The notes below the pieces were generated by a model, which saw only the letters and a program-made list of their open reading frames with translations, was not told the DNA's origin and ran no database searches. This document shows positions 42,512 through 52,700 of a DNA stretch of 57,467 bases, in pieces (the first letter of the stretch is position 1; the number at the start of each line of letters is the position of its first letter). A program made the position numbers and the translations under genes. Source of the DNA: Flammeovirgaceae bacterium UBA1842 (lineage in GTDB: Bacteria; Bacteroidota; Bacteroidia; Cytophagales; Cyclobacteriaceae); NCBI GenBank assembly GCA_002338655.1, contig DDIU01000040.1:1-57467 (forward strand), written 5' to 3'.

Positions 42512-43567
42512 ATGATAGGAGCATCTTTATTTTCAAGCGCAGGGATAGCGGAGACTTACTTTGAAGAAGTAGGAATAAATATTGTTGCTGCAAATGAATT
42601 GATTCAAGAAAGAGCAGACTTGTATCAGGCATTATACCCGAAATCTAAAATGATTGCGGGAAATATTTTAGATGAAAGTATTTTTAAAATGCTTGTAAAA
42701 AATACGCCAAAGAAATTAGATTTTTTAATTGCTTCACCACCTTGTCAAGGAATGAGCGTAGCAGGGAAAAACAGGAATGTCGCACAAATGCTCACTGATG
42801 AAAGAAACTATCTTGTCTTTAAAATTATTGACTTTATCAAATTAAAATCGCCTGATTTTGTATTGATTGAAAATGTACCAACATTTTTCAAATTACTTCT
42901 ACCCTACAAAAATCAACAATTAAAAGTCGTTGAAATATTAAATATTCTATTTGGAGAAGAATATAATATTGAAGCAAATGTTTATGATGCAGCCGAATTT
43001 GGAGTTGCTCAAAGACGAGCAAGAGCAATCATAAAACTATACCGAAAAGGTAAGAAATGGGGACAACCTGAAGTGTCTAAAAAACAAATGACTGTAGAAG
43101 AAAAAATTGGCTTTTTACCAAGTATTGAAGCAGGACAAAAATCTAAAATCAAATGGCACTTTGCACGAAAACATTCTGAAAATCACATAAAATGGATGAA
43201 GCACACGCCTACAGGAAAAACAGCCTTTGAAAATGAAAAGTATTTCCCAGTAAAAGCGAATGGAGAAAAAATAAAAAGCTACAATACAACATACAGACGA
43301 ATAAAATGGGAAGAACCTGCACCAACAATTACAATGCGTAATGATGCAATTAGTTCACAACTTAATGTACACCCAGGCAGACAATTAGAAAACGGAATTT
43401 ATTCAGATGCAAGAGTTTTAACACCTTTGGAGTTAATGTTATTATCATCCTTACCACAAGATTGGAATATTCCAGACAATACACCTGAATTACTTATCAG
43501 AAAGTGCATTGGCGAATGTATTCCGCCATTATTGATTAAAAACATTGTTGCTCAAATAAACAGATAA
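42512..43567 (+). CDS. DNA (cytosine-5) methyltransferase
   Basis: A 351-residue C5-methylase. The motifs are motif I (LFSSAGIAETYF, about 6-17), motif IV with the catalytic Cys78 (SPPCQGMSVAG), motif VI ENV (120-122) and motif VIII QRRARA (167-172). The C-terminal motifs IX/X follow after the target-recognition region, with TPLELMLLSSLPQDW and RKCIGECIPP. It should protect one strand of the cognate site. Gaps of 2 bases before and 1 base after it put it in one operon with the controller and endonuclease. Confidence 0.94.
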   Translation: MIGASLFSSAGIAETYFEEVGINIVAANELIQERADLYQALYPKSKMIAGNILDESIFKMLVKNTPKKLDFLIASPPCQGMSVAGKNRNVAQMLTDERNYLVFKIIDFIKLKSPDFVLIENVPTFFKLLLPYKNQQLKVVEILNILFGEEYNIEANVYDAAEFGVAQRRARAIIKLYRKGKKWGQPEVSKKQMTVEEKIGFLPSIEAGQKSKIKWHFARKHSENHIKWMKHTPTGKTAFENEKYFPVKANGEKIKSYNTTYRRIKWEEPAPTITMRNDAISSQLNVHPGRQLENGIYSDARVLTPLELMLLSSLPQDWNIPDNTPELLIRKCIGECIPPLLIKNIVAQINR

Positions 43568-43568
43568 T

Positions 43569-45017
43569 ATGACTTTAAGGATTGACAGTAAAAAATGGAT
43601 TTTATACCGACACACAAGGGATTTTGAAAAGCTTTGTGCTGTTGCGGAGTTTTTAAAGTCGTACACAAAAACAGGTATTTCAAAAGAAGACAAAACTAAC
43701 CTCAATTTAAAATTGAGAGATTTAGGTTTATACAACGAGCGAAATCCTGAATTACCACTTGATGCAATAAATCACAAAATCAATCAGCTTTCGTATTATA
43801 TGTTTGGTTATCAAGCCAAAGTTGATGGACAGGACAGATTTTTATTTAGTCCGCTTGGTAACTTGTTTTTGAAACACGTTGAAGACAAAGAAAAAACAGC
43901 CAAGATATTCCTGACAATGCTTTGGGCTGTCCAATATCAACACCCCCATAGCGGAACAGATAATGAGTTTCAACTCTATCCATTTAGATTGATTTACAAA
44001 TTATTATCCGAACCAAGACTCTCAAATAAACTTTACGCTTTTGAAGTTGCCTATTCAGTTGTTTTCACAAATGAAATTACAGAAGCAAAATATAATGAAT
44101 TGGTAAATGAACTTTTGGATTTACGAAAACTTACTGATGAGGAACTTGCTGATAAATTCCAAGAGGACAGACACGCGTATGTAAATTCCGCATACGAATG
44201 GGATTATTATGTTTCAAGTTTATTTGAAAGTGCAGGTGTTTTGAATAAAAAAGATGGAGTTGTTATTACTAAATTACAGCACGGGAATACCAACACTTTT
44301 AGGAAAATTACAAGAAACGAAGTTTCAATTCCCGATAATCTAAAAACATTAGTTCAGCAATTAGAAAGCGAATATTCGTTTTTAGAAAGCCCGTTGTTGC
44401 TAAATGACCCTGAGCGTTTAAAAATAGATGTTGTAAAGGAAATTTACAGCTTCTATCCAAAAACACTACTCATTGAAATTGGAGAGGAAATAGACGATTT
44501 CAAATTTGAATTACTAAATCTTCCTAAGCTAATTGAGCAATACGCAGATAACAATGACGGTGCAGAAGCTTATCTTTTTGAGGATGCTCTAACAGATGGA
44601 TTCAATATGTTCTACAATGTAGAAGCTCAAAAAATTGGAGGAGCAGGAAACACCGATTTAGAGTGTATATACATTCCTAAAAAGAAAAAATTTGCTGTTG
44701 ATGCAAAATCTACCAAAAACAAATTATCAGGAGTAAATGCAGGAAGGTTAGAAGGACACCGTGAAAAAATTGGTGGTGCTTATACAATTGTAGTTACACC
44801 AAGATATGTCCCTGCTGTACTTCAAGACATTCGTACAAGTCCAATCGTCATAATTCGTGCAAACACATTTTCAGAATACTTATACAACTGCATAGATAAT
44901 GATATAAGAGAAATTGATTACGAAGATTTTGACAGCATTATTGTAAATAACCTCGGTAAAGACATCAGTAAAAACATTTCGGATTTAACCATTTCAAGGT
45001 TCGCCACTAAAAATTAA
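43569..45017 (+). CDS. Type II restriction endonuclease, AlwI-like
   Basis: A 482-residue protein. The catalytic region of the PD-(D/E)XK type is Asp363-x14-Asp378-Ala-Lys380 (NTDLECIYIPKKKKFAVDAK), preceded by a helix rich in acidic residues. The N-terminal region (SYYMFGYQAKVDGQDRFLFSPLGNLFL) and the overall size recall the AlwI family, whose members cut asymmetric sites near GGATC. The exact specificity cannot be read from sequence. It lies between a C5 methylase and an adenine-type methylase, as needed to protect both strands of an asymmetric site. Confidence 0.82.
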   Translation: MTLRIDSKKWILYRHTRDFEKLCAVAEFLKSYTKTGISKEDKTNLNLKLRDLGLYNERNPELPLDAINHKINQLSYYMFGYQAKVDGQDRFLFSPLGNLFLKHVEDKEKTAKIFLTMLWAVQYQHPHSGTDNEFQLYPFRLIYKLLSEPRLSNKLYAFEVAYSVVFTNEITEAKYNELVNELLDLRKLTDEELADKFQEDRHAYVNSAYEWDYYVSSLFESAGVLNKKDGVVITKLQHGNTNTFRKITRNEVSIPDNLKTLVQQLESEYSFLESPLLLNDPERLKIDVVKEIYSFYPKTLLIEIGEEIDDFKFELLNLPKLIEQYADNNDGAEAYLFEDALTDGFNMFYNVEAQKIGGAGNTDLECIYIPKKKKFAVDAKSTKNKLSGVNAGRLEGHREKIGGAYTIVVTPRYVPAVLQDIRTSPIVIIRANTFSEYLYNCIDNDIREIDYEDFDSIIVNNLGKDISKNISDLTISRFATKN

Positions 45018-45024
45018 ACTTGCT

Positions 45025-45786
45025 ATGATTACAATTACAAGAGAAGATAATATGAATTTAATGGCAAGGTATCCCGACAACTATTTTGACCTTGCGATTG
45101 TTGACCCGCCTTATGGTATTTTGAACAAAACAAAAAGAGGTGGTGACCATAAATTTAATATGGACGAGTACAGTCAATGGGATGTAAAGCCCAATGACGA
45201 TTACTTTAATGAGCTTTTTCGTGTTTCAAAAAATCAAATCATTTGGGGTGGAAATTACTTCGGGCAACTTTGGGCTAGAAGTCCGTACAACAAAGGATTT
45301 ATAATTTGGGATAAAAATCAACCCGAAACATTAAACAACTTTTCAATGGCTGAAATGGCTTGGTCGTCATTAGACAGACCATCAAAGATTTTTAGATATA
45401 GCGTTAGAAAAAATAGGAACAAAATCCACCCGACACAAAAACCAATAGACCTTTACGAATGGCTTTTAAAAATGTATGCTAATCAAGGCGACAAAATTTT
45501 AGATACACATTTAGGAAGCGGAACTATTGCCATTGCTTGTTATAATGCGGGGTTGAGTTTGACCGCTTGTGAAATCAGCGAAACTTATTATTTAAACGCT
45601 TTGGAGAAAATAAAAGAAGTTGTTCCTGAAAGTGCGATTCATACAAATGATTTAGATGCTTTTTCTTTAACATTTCCTGAACAAACGAAATCCAAAAACG
45701 GACTTCATAAATTGTATAAAGAACACGTAGAACAGCTTAAACTCTTTAAGGAGCAACGAGCAGAATACCGTGCAATGGCGAAATAA
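45025..45786 (+). CDS. DNA N6-adenine/N4-cytosine methyltransferase (beta-class order)
   Basis: A 253-residue amino-methyltransferase. Motif IV DPPYG (27-31) comes before the SAM motif I (ILDTHLGSGTIAIA, about 158-171), the beta-class order. IHPTQKPIDLYEWLL precedes motif I, as usual. Like many beta-class enzymes it has a short target-recognition region between them (about 35-125). It is the second methylase of the system, 7 bases after the endonuclease gene. Confidence 0.93.
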   Translation: MITITREDNMNLMARYPDNYFDLAIVDPPYGILNKTKRGGDHKFNMDEYSQWDVKPNDDYFNELFRVSKNQIIWGGNYFGQLWARSPYNKGFIIWDKNQPETLNNFSMAEMAWSSLDRPSKIFRYSVRKNRNKIHPTQKPIDLYEWLLKMYANQGDKILDTHLGSGTIAIACYNAGLSLTACEISETYYLNALEKIKEVVPESAIHTNDLDAFSLTFPEQTKSKNGLHKLYKEHVEQLKLFKEQRAEYRAMAK

Positions 45787-45808
45787 ATAAAGAAAAAGGT
45801 GAATCAGA

Positions 45809-47953
45809 ATGAGAATTGATATTCATACACATACAAAAAAAGTAAAGCAAGGAGATTCTGAACACCGAAACATTGACGTTGATAAATTCACTGAAATTAT
45901 CAAGGAAACTGACGTAAAGATTTTAGCAATAACTAACCATAATCATTTTGACCTTGAACAATACGCACAATTCAAAAACAGCGTTGACGGGATTTGTCAA
46001 ATATGGGCAGGAATAGAATTTGATATTCTTGAAGAAGGACGAAGAGCACATTTAATCACAATAGTAAATCCGAAAAATGCACAAGCATTTAGCGATAAAG
46101 TAATTGAAGTCATTGGCTCTACTTCTGCTGACACCTTTACAATTAGCATTGATGATGTTGTTAGCCATTTTGATGGTCTTGATGCAATTTTTATAGCTCA
46201 TTATCACTCAAAAAAACCAAGCCTAACAGACAAAGACGTAGATAAACTTATAAGTTTGGTTTCTAATCCTAAAAGAGTTTTGAAAGAAGCTTCAAACTCT
46301 ATTTCAGCAGGAATTTACATCAATCACGGTCACAACTCTATTCACGGTTCAGATGTACAAAATTGGAATAACTATGTTAAAGATTCCACGAATTTACCTG
46401 AATTGAGATTGCCCGTAGAAAGTTTTGAGCAATTTTGTTTGTTGTTGGACAAAGATGATATAACAATCAAAACGATTCTTGAAAAAAAGACGAAAGAAAC
46501 TATACAAATAAATCCGTTTAACAGTGCGGCAGAAATAATGGATGTTGATATTTTCAATGACATTAATATTTTGTTTGGTTCAAAAGGGACAGGAAAAACA
46601 GATATTTTAAAAGCGCTATCAAAATACTATAATGGGAAAGGTTTTAAAACAGAAGTCTATGAATCAAACTCAAATAGAATAGATGAAGTTTTTGATCTTA
46701 AAGGCACAAATCTAACAATTAACGTTGAGCAATATGGAATTGATGATTGTTCTACAGAATTAACTTCTTTGAGGAATGCCACCGAAAAAGAAATAACAAG
46801 TTTATCAAAATATAGAGATTATTATTCCGTAGATGCCACGAACAAAATCTCAAAAAACATAAAGATTGATAAATTCACTACACTTGATGAAAATTCACCA
46901 AAAAGAAGTTTTGAAGATATTAAAAATAATTTGAAGAAATTTCAGGAGTTCAAGGACTATTATACCGCAGATACAAAACTAAAAGAAATTATCGGTAATG
47001 ACCTTTTCGGTGAATTAGACAATGTTATTGAAAGGATTATAGAAAAAATAAATTCTGAATCAGGAAAACGATTTACTGACTATAAGAGTATCAGTTTCTT
47101 TAATATATTGGTAAAACTTTTTGTTTCTGAAATTTCCAAGAAAACAGGACAACCTGAAAAGCCAACTAAAACAGGTTTTGCCGAATATGCGAGTAATAGA
47201 ATTGCTATTGAAAAAGATGTCAATAAAATTCTTGAAAATATTTCAAAAACAATTGAGCCAATTATTGAAGAAGTCGGCAATTTGGGAGATAAAGGGAAAT
47301 TGTATTGTAAAACCAATTTATTAATACAAAACGGAAAGATTTCTGATGCTAAATACAAACACACCAATAGCACAACAAAAATCCCACAAAAATCAGTTGC
47401 AGATAAAATAGAACTCATTTCAAAACATATTTATGCAAATACCTTATTTGAAAAAATAGATGAGCTTAAAAAAATTGAGAGTTCTGAATCTGTTTTATCA
47501 ATTAATGATTTATTACTTTTTTATAAGCATTTTACATTAGATGATGAATTTTACACACCTTCTAACGGTGAATCATCAATGGTTCTTTTGCACAACGAAT
47601 TGATGAAAGATAAAGAAATTTATCTCATTGACGAGCCTGAAAAAAGTTTAGGAAACGATTACATAAGTGATGTAATTGTTCCGTTGATAAAAGAAAAAGC
47701 TAAAGGTGGAAAAAGAGTTATTATAGCAACACACGATGCAAATATTGCTGTTAGAACATTGCCATACAACTCAATTTATCGTGAACACGATATTAATGGC
47801 TATTACACTTATTCGGGAAATCCGTTTTCTAACAGTTTAATTTGTAGTTCAGGAAAGAAACCCAATTTAGATTGGAAATCAATTAGTATGAAAACTTTAG
47901 AAGGCGGAAAATCAGCTTTTGGTGAAAGAGGTAAAATATATGGCAACACATAA
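45809..47953 (+). CDS. PHP phosphoesterase-ABC/SMC-type ATPase fusion (defence-associated)
   Basis: A 714-residue protein. The N-terminal PHP domain (about 1-230) has metal-binding histidines in MRIDIHTHTK and AITNHNHFDL and a late His-rich IAHYHSK segment. The ATPase domain has Walker A FGSKGTGKTD (about residue 255), a coiled-coil-like middle, an ABC-type signature-like EFYTPSNGESSMVLLH, Walker B IYLIDEPEKS (about 603) and the switch histidine IIATHDAN (about 639). PHP plus SMC-like ATPase is the architecture of the defence protein called PPL in published anti-phage screens, so nuclease activity gated by ATP is plausible. It follows the methylase by 22 bases. Confidence 0.85.
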   Translation: MRIDIHTHTKKVKQGDSEHRNIDVDKFTEIIKETDVKILAITNHNHFDLEQYAQFKNSVDGICQIWAGIEFDILEEGRRAHLITIVNPKNAQAFSDKVIEVIGSTSADTFTISIDDVVSHFDGLDAIFIAHYHSKKPSLTDKDVDKLISLVSNPKRVLKEASNSISAGIYINHGHNSIHGSDVQNWNNYVKDSTNLPELRLPVESFEQFCLLLDKDDITIKTILEKKTKETIQINPFNSAAEIMDVDIFNDINILFGSKGTGKTDILKALSKYYNGKGFKTEVYESNSNRIDEVFDLKGTNLTINVEQYGIDDCSTELTSLRNATEKEITSLSKYRDYYSVDATNKISKNIKIDKFTTLDENSPKRSFEDIKNNLKKFQEFKDYYTADTKLKEIIGNDLFGELDNVIERIIEKINSESGKRFTDYKSISFFNILVKLFVSEISKKTGQPEKPTKTGFAEYASNRIAIEKDVNKILENISKTIEPIIEEVGNLGDKGKLYCKTNLLIQNGKISDAKYKHTNSTTKIPQKSVADKIELISKHIYANTLFEKIDELKKIESSESVLSINDLLLFYKHFTLDDEFYTPSNGESSMVLLHNELMKDKEIYLIDEPEKSLGNDYISDVIVPLIKEKAKGGKRVIIATHDANIAVRTLPYNSIYREHDINGYYTYSGNPFSNSLICSSGKKPNLDWKSISMKTLEGGKSAFGERGKIYGNT

Positions 47954-48233
47954 CGCAACAATTGAAAGGAAAGACAATAGTGCAACCTTAAAACTTGCAC
48001 TTGGTGAAACTGTATTAGACATTGTGCTGACTGAAGACAAGCCCAATGATGTAAAAAATGTTTTCAATAAACTGTTAGAACAACTAAAAAGTGGAGAATT
48101 TGACTTCAACTTAACAGATGAAAAAGAGGACTTGTATTTTCACATTTGCAAAGAATACATAACACAACTTAACGCAGAACTGAAAAGCACCTACAAAGAA
48201 TTGCAAGACAACGGACTACTAAAAACAGAATAA
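47940..48233 (+). CDS. Small hypothetical protein overlapping the PHP-ATPase gene
   Basis: A 97-residue acidic protein starting at the ATG at 47940, 14 bases before the PHP-ATPase stop, so the two are coupled. Predicted features are beta at the N-terminus (ATLKLALGETVLDIVLTED) and helical at the C-terminus (YITQLNAELKSTYKELQDNG). No family recognised. It is likely a partner or regulator of the ATPase. It is the last gene of defence block 1, and hairpin H2 starts 15 bases later. Confidence 0.75.
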   Translation: MATHNATIERKDNSATLKLALGETVLDIVLTEDKPNDVKNVFNKLLEQLKSGEFDFNLTDEKEDLYFHICKEYITQLNAELKSTYKELQDNGLLKTE

Positions 48234-48247
48234 AAATGCCAACACTA

Positions 48248-48326
48248 AAACCATACACATTGACAAGTCGCAACAGCCGACACGCAAACCAAAACTTGGC
48301 AAAGAGTATGGTTTCCCCAACGCTGA
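48248..48326 (+). repeat. H-type hairpin element H2 (right end of defence block 1)
   Basis: The outer stem is AAACCATAC (48248-48256) with GTATGGTTT (48306-48314), perfect over 9 bases. The left bulge is ACATTGA, the inner stem CAAGT (48264-48268) with ACTTG (48294-48298), and the right bulge GCAAAGA. A CCAACGCTGACTGAC tail follows. The arms differ entirely from H1 and H3, while the CATT and CAAAGAG bulges and the CCAACGC tail are shared. This means structure is conserved more than arm sequence. Confidence 0.75.
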
Positions 48327-48357
48327 CTGACAAGCGGAACGAAAAAGAACAACGAAG

Positions 48358-48491
48358 GCACAACATCACCTATACGCAAGCAGGGGTTTCGTGCTTCGTA
48401 GGACAGAAAAGTGGTAAATTTAAAGTTCAGTTCTTCGTAGGAAGTTCAGTGGTTAAAATCCCTGCCTGCGTATAGCTGCAAACCGTTAGGA
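48358..48491 (+). other. attC-like site 1
   Basis: The left boundary is GCACAAC (48358-48364; one mismatch to RYYYAAC) and the right boundary GTTAGGA (48485-48491; one mismatch to GTTRRRY). The arms CTATACGCAAGCAGGG (48370-48385) and CCCTGCCTGCGTATAG (48460-48475) pair with a bulge. The loop contains the direct repeat CTTCGTAGGA and ends TTAAAATCCC before the right arm, as in the site at 55755. The next start codon is 17 bases after the core. Confidence 0.78.
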
Positions 48492-48507
48492 GCAATTCCC
48501 GAAACTC

Positions 48508-49200
48508 ATGAAAGCAATCTTTACCATAACTCTGATTTTCTGTCTAACTACCTCCTACGGTCAGTTTACCTCGAACGACATTAAAATCGAAATCAACGGA
48601 CTCAGCGAAGAGTACGAACAAAAATTCAGAACTGCGGCTAAACAAATTCCCGAACTTCTGAACAAACTTGATATTACCTCTAAGATTAAGCCTTTGACAC
48701 TAGAAGTCACTTATGAAGATTCGGAGGTCAATTATATCAGATTCATTGCGAACTTCAATCCTGATTCTGTATTCTCAGAGTGGAAATACAAGCAACATCA
48801 GCGAAGTATGCAAACATACGGAGATGGAGGTGTAAGTGTCTTCTTAATACACGAACTCTTTTCCGTACTAACTGAATTTAAAGTGACTGCTGCCAGAGAA
48901 GGATATTCTGTCGATACCGAAATAATTGGATTCGATAACGTTGTACGTTTGGTCAACAAGAAGAAGGATTGGGTTCAGTTTTATTCCTATAACGACATGA
49001 ACTCTTATGGATTTTTCGAGACTAACTTCTATAATCAAGTTCATTTCAAGATCTCCAACATTGATTATGAACTGGAATCCAACAACTACAGAGCTCTTAG
49101 CCAGATGAAATTCTTCTGGGCAGGTAAAACCACAGGACTGGATGGAAAGCCAACTCCTTCATACCACTTTCTTAAATTCTTTAACCTCCTTGACGAATGA
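48508..49200 (+). CDS. Secreted hypothetical protein (cassette gene)
   Basis: A 230-residue protein with a signal peptide (MKAIFTITLIFCLTTSYGQ). The mature part starts FTSNDIKIEINGLSEEYEQKF, followed by mixed alpha/beta sequence with YSVDTEIIGFDNVVRLVNKKK near the middle. I recognise no family. It begins 17 bases after an attC-like core and overlaps the next gene by 4 bases (ATGA), so the two form one small cassette. Confidence 0.8.
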   Translation: MKAIFTITLIFCLTTSYGQFTSNDIKIEINGLSEEYEQKFRTAAKQIPELLNKLDITSKIKPLTLEVTYEDSEVNYIRFIANFNPDSVFSEWKYKQHQRSMQTYGDGGVSVFLIHELFSVLTEFKVTAAREGYSVDTEIIGFDNVVRLVNKKKDWVQFYSYNDMNSYGFFETNFYNQVHFKISNIDYELESNNYRALSQMKFFWAGKTTGLDGKPTPSYHFLKFFNLLDE

Positions 49201-49412
49201 GAACGGAAACAGAAATAGTACGAGACCTAACCATGACTCAGGAACTCATGGACAGAAAGCTTACTGAAATTGGTTTGCTTTCAGCTCGATATTTTCACGG
49301 TGGAGAGACTGAACTCAAATCGGAGATCAACTCTAATGTCGAAATCTATCAAAAACTTGAACTTCGCCTCAAAGGACTGGAAAACGAGTTGAAAGAGAAC
49401 AAAAGCTCCTAA
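49197..49412 (+). CDS. Small helical hypothetical protein (cassette gene)
   Basis: A 71-residue protein, predicted largely helical and coiled-coil-like (TQELMDRKLTEIGLL, NVEIYQKLELRLKGLENELKE). The start overlaps the upstream stop by 4 bases. Its TAA stop (49410-49412) lies inside the left boundary TCCTAAC of the next attC-like site, so the gene ends exactly where the cassette ends. Confidence 0.75.
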   Translation: MRTETEIVRDLTMTQELMDRKLTEIGLLSARYFHGGETELKSEINSNVEIYQKLELRLKGLENELKENKSS

Positions 49413-49568
49413 CATTTGCTATGAATGAATGGGGTTTTATCGGTAAGGATATTTTCGTGGGGATTGGAGAGTCCGCCACGTATTTTAAAATTAAATCAAG
49501 GTGTGGCTATGTGCGAGACGAGAGGTTAGTGCTTTCTAATCCCCACTCATCATAGCTAGGCGTTGGGC
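49407..49568 (+). other. attC-like site 2
   Basis: The left boundary is TCCTAAC (49407-49413; one mismatch to RYYYAAC) and the right boundary GTTGGGC (49562-49568; perfect GTTRRRY). The arms GCTATGAATGAATGGGG (49418-49434) and CCCCACTCATCATAGC (49541-49556) pair with a one-base bulge. The loop holds CAAGG..TGG.TATGTGC and TTAGTGCT (49526-49533), shared with the decayed site at 26414-26490. It is 162 bases long in total. Confidence 0.82.
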
Positions 49569-49592
49569 AACATACAAAAAGCCAGCCGCACA

Positions 49593-49672
49593 AACAGGCA
49601 CATTTGGTTTTGCCGACACACAAAGCCAACGCTGGAAAACCAAAAGAGCCTGTTTTTTGCCAACGCTCGGAC
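49593..49672 (+). repeat. H-type hairpin element H3 (left end of defence block 2)
   Basis: The outer stem is AACAGGC (49593-49599) with GCCTGTT (49648-49654). The left bulge is ACATTT, the inner stem GGTTTT (49606-49611) with AAAACC (49636-49641), and the right bulge AAAAGA. A GCCAACGCTCGGAC tail ends near 49672. It starts 25 bases after the attC-like core, exactly as H1 does, and shares most of its arm sequence with H1. Confidence 0.78.
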
Positions 49673-49728
49673 GGAATAACGAACAGAAAAAGGTAAATTA
49701 ACCGACAAAAAAGAAAGACATAGAGTAA

Positions 49729-52700
49729 ATGGAGATAAACAGACTGAAACCAAGAAAGGCACTCAACAAAGCCTTTTTGAAAGTAAAACCAAATAGGACA
49801 GAAATCGAAGGTTTCAAGACCAATCTCATCCAGCTACTCGACAGGACAAATGACACCGAATCCGAAGAGTTTCATAAGAACCTTGTCATTGACTTTCTCA
49901 AAAAGACGTATTACGACCCTTATCATTTCATAAATACAAAAGGAAGAAATGACCTTGTAATCCATAACGGAGACAAAGCAAAAAGCACGGTTGGAGTAAT
50001 CATTGAAGCCAAAAAGCCAACCAACAAAAGCGAAATGGTTTCGACTGACAAGCTGAATGCAAAGGCTTTTCAGGAATTGGTACTTTACTACCTAAGAGAG
50101 AGAATCACGCAAAACAATCTTGAGACCAAGCATTTGATTATCACAAACATCAATGAATGGTTCATTTTTGACGCTACAACTTTCGACAGACTTTTTGCCC
50201 AGAACAAAAAACTCGTTAAGCAATTTCAAGACTTTGAAGGTGGACGAATGGCAGACACCAAAACGGATTTTTTCTACAAGCAAATTGCCGAGCCTCTTAT
50301 TGCTGAAATCAAATCCGAAATTGAGTTTACCTACTTCAGTTTACAGGATTACCAAAAGCCTTTGCGAAATGACGACAAGGCAGACGACAATAAACTGATA
50401 GCTCTTTTCAAGTTACTTTCTCCCGAACATCTTTTAAAACTTCCTTTTACCAACGACAGCAACAGCCTTGACAAACGCTTTTATAGTGAGCTACTGCACA
50501 TTATCGGTTTGACAGAAACCAAGGAAGGAAGCAAAAAACTAATTGAACGAAACAAAGCAGGAGAACGACACACGGGAACCATTCTTGAAGATGCTATCAT
50601 TCAGCTTGACAGTTTGGATAAAATCAGCCGATTAGAGCGACCAAGCCAATACGGAAGCACGCAACAAGAAAAACTTTTCAATGTTGGTCTTGAACTCTCC
50701 ATCACTTGGATTAACAGAATCCTGTTTTTGAAATTGATGGAAGCCCAACTCATCACCTATCACAAAGGCGATAAATCGTATTCGTTTCTCAACCTTGACA
50801 AGATTAAGAACTATGATGACCTGAATAGTTTATTTTTTCAGGTATTGGCAAGGAAATATGACGAGCGAAATGAAGACGTAATCAAAGTTTTTGAAAAAGT
50901 TCCCTATCTAAATTCTTCACTTTTTGAGCCTACCGAAATTGAACAGGACACTATTTTTATCAGCAACCTTAGAGATGATAAAACCATTCCTATCATTTCG
51001 TCAACCGTGCTGAAAAACGAGCAAGGGAAGAAAAGAACGGGAAGTTTAACCACGCTTCAATACCTTTTTAAATTCCTCAATGCTTACGATTTCAGCAGTG
51101 AAGGCTCTGAAGAAATTCAGGAAGAAAACAAATCACTTATCAACGCTTCCGTTCTTGGGTTGATATTCGAGAAAATCAACGGCTATAAAGACGGTTCGTT
51201 TTTCACTCCGGGCTTCATCACAATGTATATGTGCCGTGAAACCATTCGCAAAGCGGTTGTTCAAAAATTCAATGAAACCAAGAATTGGAAATGCAAAGAC
51301 CTTGATGAACTTTATAACAAAATTGAAGACGCCAAGGAAGCCAACGAGATTGTAAACAGTCTGAAAATTTGCGACCCTGCCGTTGGTTCAGGGCACTTTT
51401 TAGTTTCCGCACTCAATGAAATGATTGCCGTTAAAAACGACTTGAAAATTCTGCAAGACCGAGACGGCAAACGCCTGAAAGAATATCAGGTAGAAGTAGT
51501 AAATGACGAACTCATTGTAACAGATGAAGAAGGAGAGCTTTTTGACTACAATCCCAAAAGCAAGGAAAGCCAACGCATTCAGGAAACACTTTTTCACGAA
51601 AAGCAAACCATCATTGAAAACTGTCTTTTTGGAGTGGACATCAATCCAAACTCTGTAAAAATTTGCCGTTTACGTTTGTGGATTGAGCTTTTGAAAAACG
51701 CTTATTACAAGAACGCCACCGAACTTGAAACGCTTCCAAACATTGACATCAATATAAAATGCGGTAATTCTTTAGTAAGCCGTTTTGACATTGATGCAGA
51801 CCTGAAACAAGCTTTGAAAAAAAGTAAATGGTCGATTGACAGTTACCGTGTTGCGGTTGACACCTACCGTAATGCGGAAAGTAAGGAGCAGAAAAGGGAA
51901 ATGGAACGGCTGATTGCCGACATTAAATCGGATTTCCGAAGTGAAATTTCTTTGAACGACCCAAAAGTTAAAAGGCTTCGCAAACTATCGGGCGAGCTTT
52001 TTCAAATGACCCAACAACAGCAGCTTTTTGAAATGTCTAAAAAGGAAAAAGCCGCTTGGAACAAAAAAGTAGCTAAACTGACACAAGACACCAAAAAGTT
52101 AGAAGCGGAAATTGAAGAAATAAAAGCCAACAAGATTTTTGAAAACGCTTTTGAATGGCGATTTGAATTTCCCGAAGTGCTGAATGATGAAGGCGATTTT
52201 GTGGGCTTTGATTTAATTATTGGTAATCCACCATACGGAGTAAAACTTACAGAATTAGAAATTCACTTTTACAGAGATAAATATGAATCAATAATTGGAC
52301 ATGCAGAAATATATTATGTTTTCATAGAGTTAGCATTGTCACAAATTCTAAAGGACAAAGCTCATCTTTCTTATATTATTCCAAATGCATGGCTATCTAA
52401 TAAATATGCTCGTGGTATTCGTGAGTTGATTCTCAAAAACTTTAAGCCACTTGAGATAATCAATTTTAATCAAAAGGTTGTATTTGAAGATGCTCAAGTG
52501 GAAACTTGTATTTTGTCTATTGAGAAGACAAAAGGGTTAAAACCTATAACAGTTGGTCAAGATTTGGATGTTAAATTCACTTTTGATCCAGAAATATGGT
52601 TAAATGACGATAACCTCATTATAAATTTTTCTGAAAGTCCTGAAATTCAATCTATTCTATCAAAAATCAATAATAACCCGAAAAAGCTTCACGATATATT

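Noticed and set aside
48393..48443. CRISPR-like direct repeat CTTCGTAGGA
   Set aside because: Only two 10-base copies, inside the loop of an attC-like site, with no spacer array and no cas genes.
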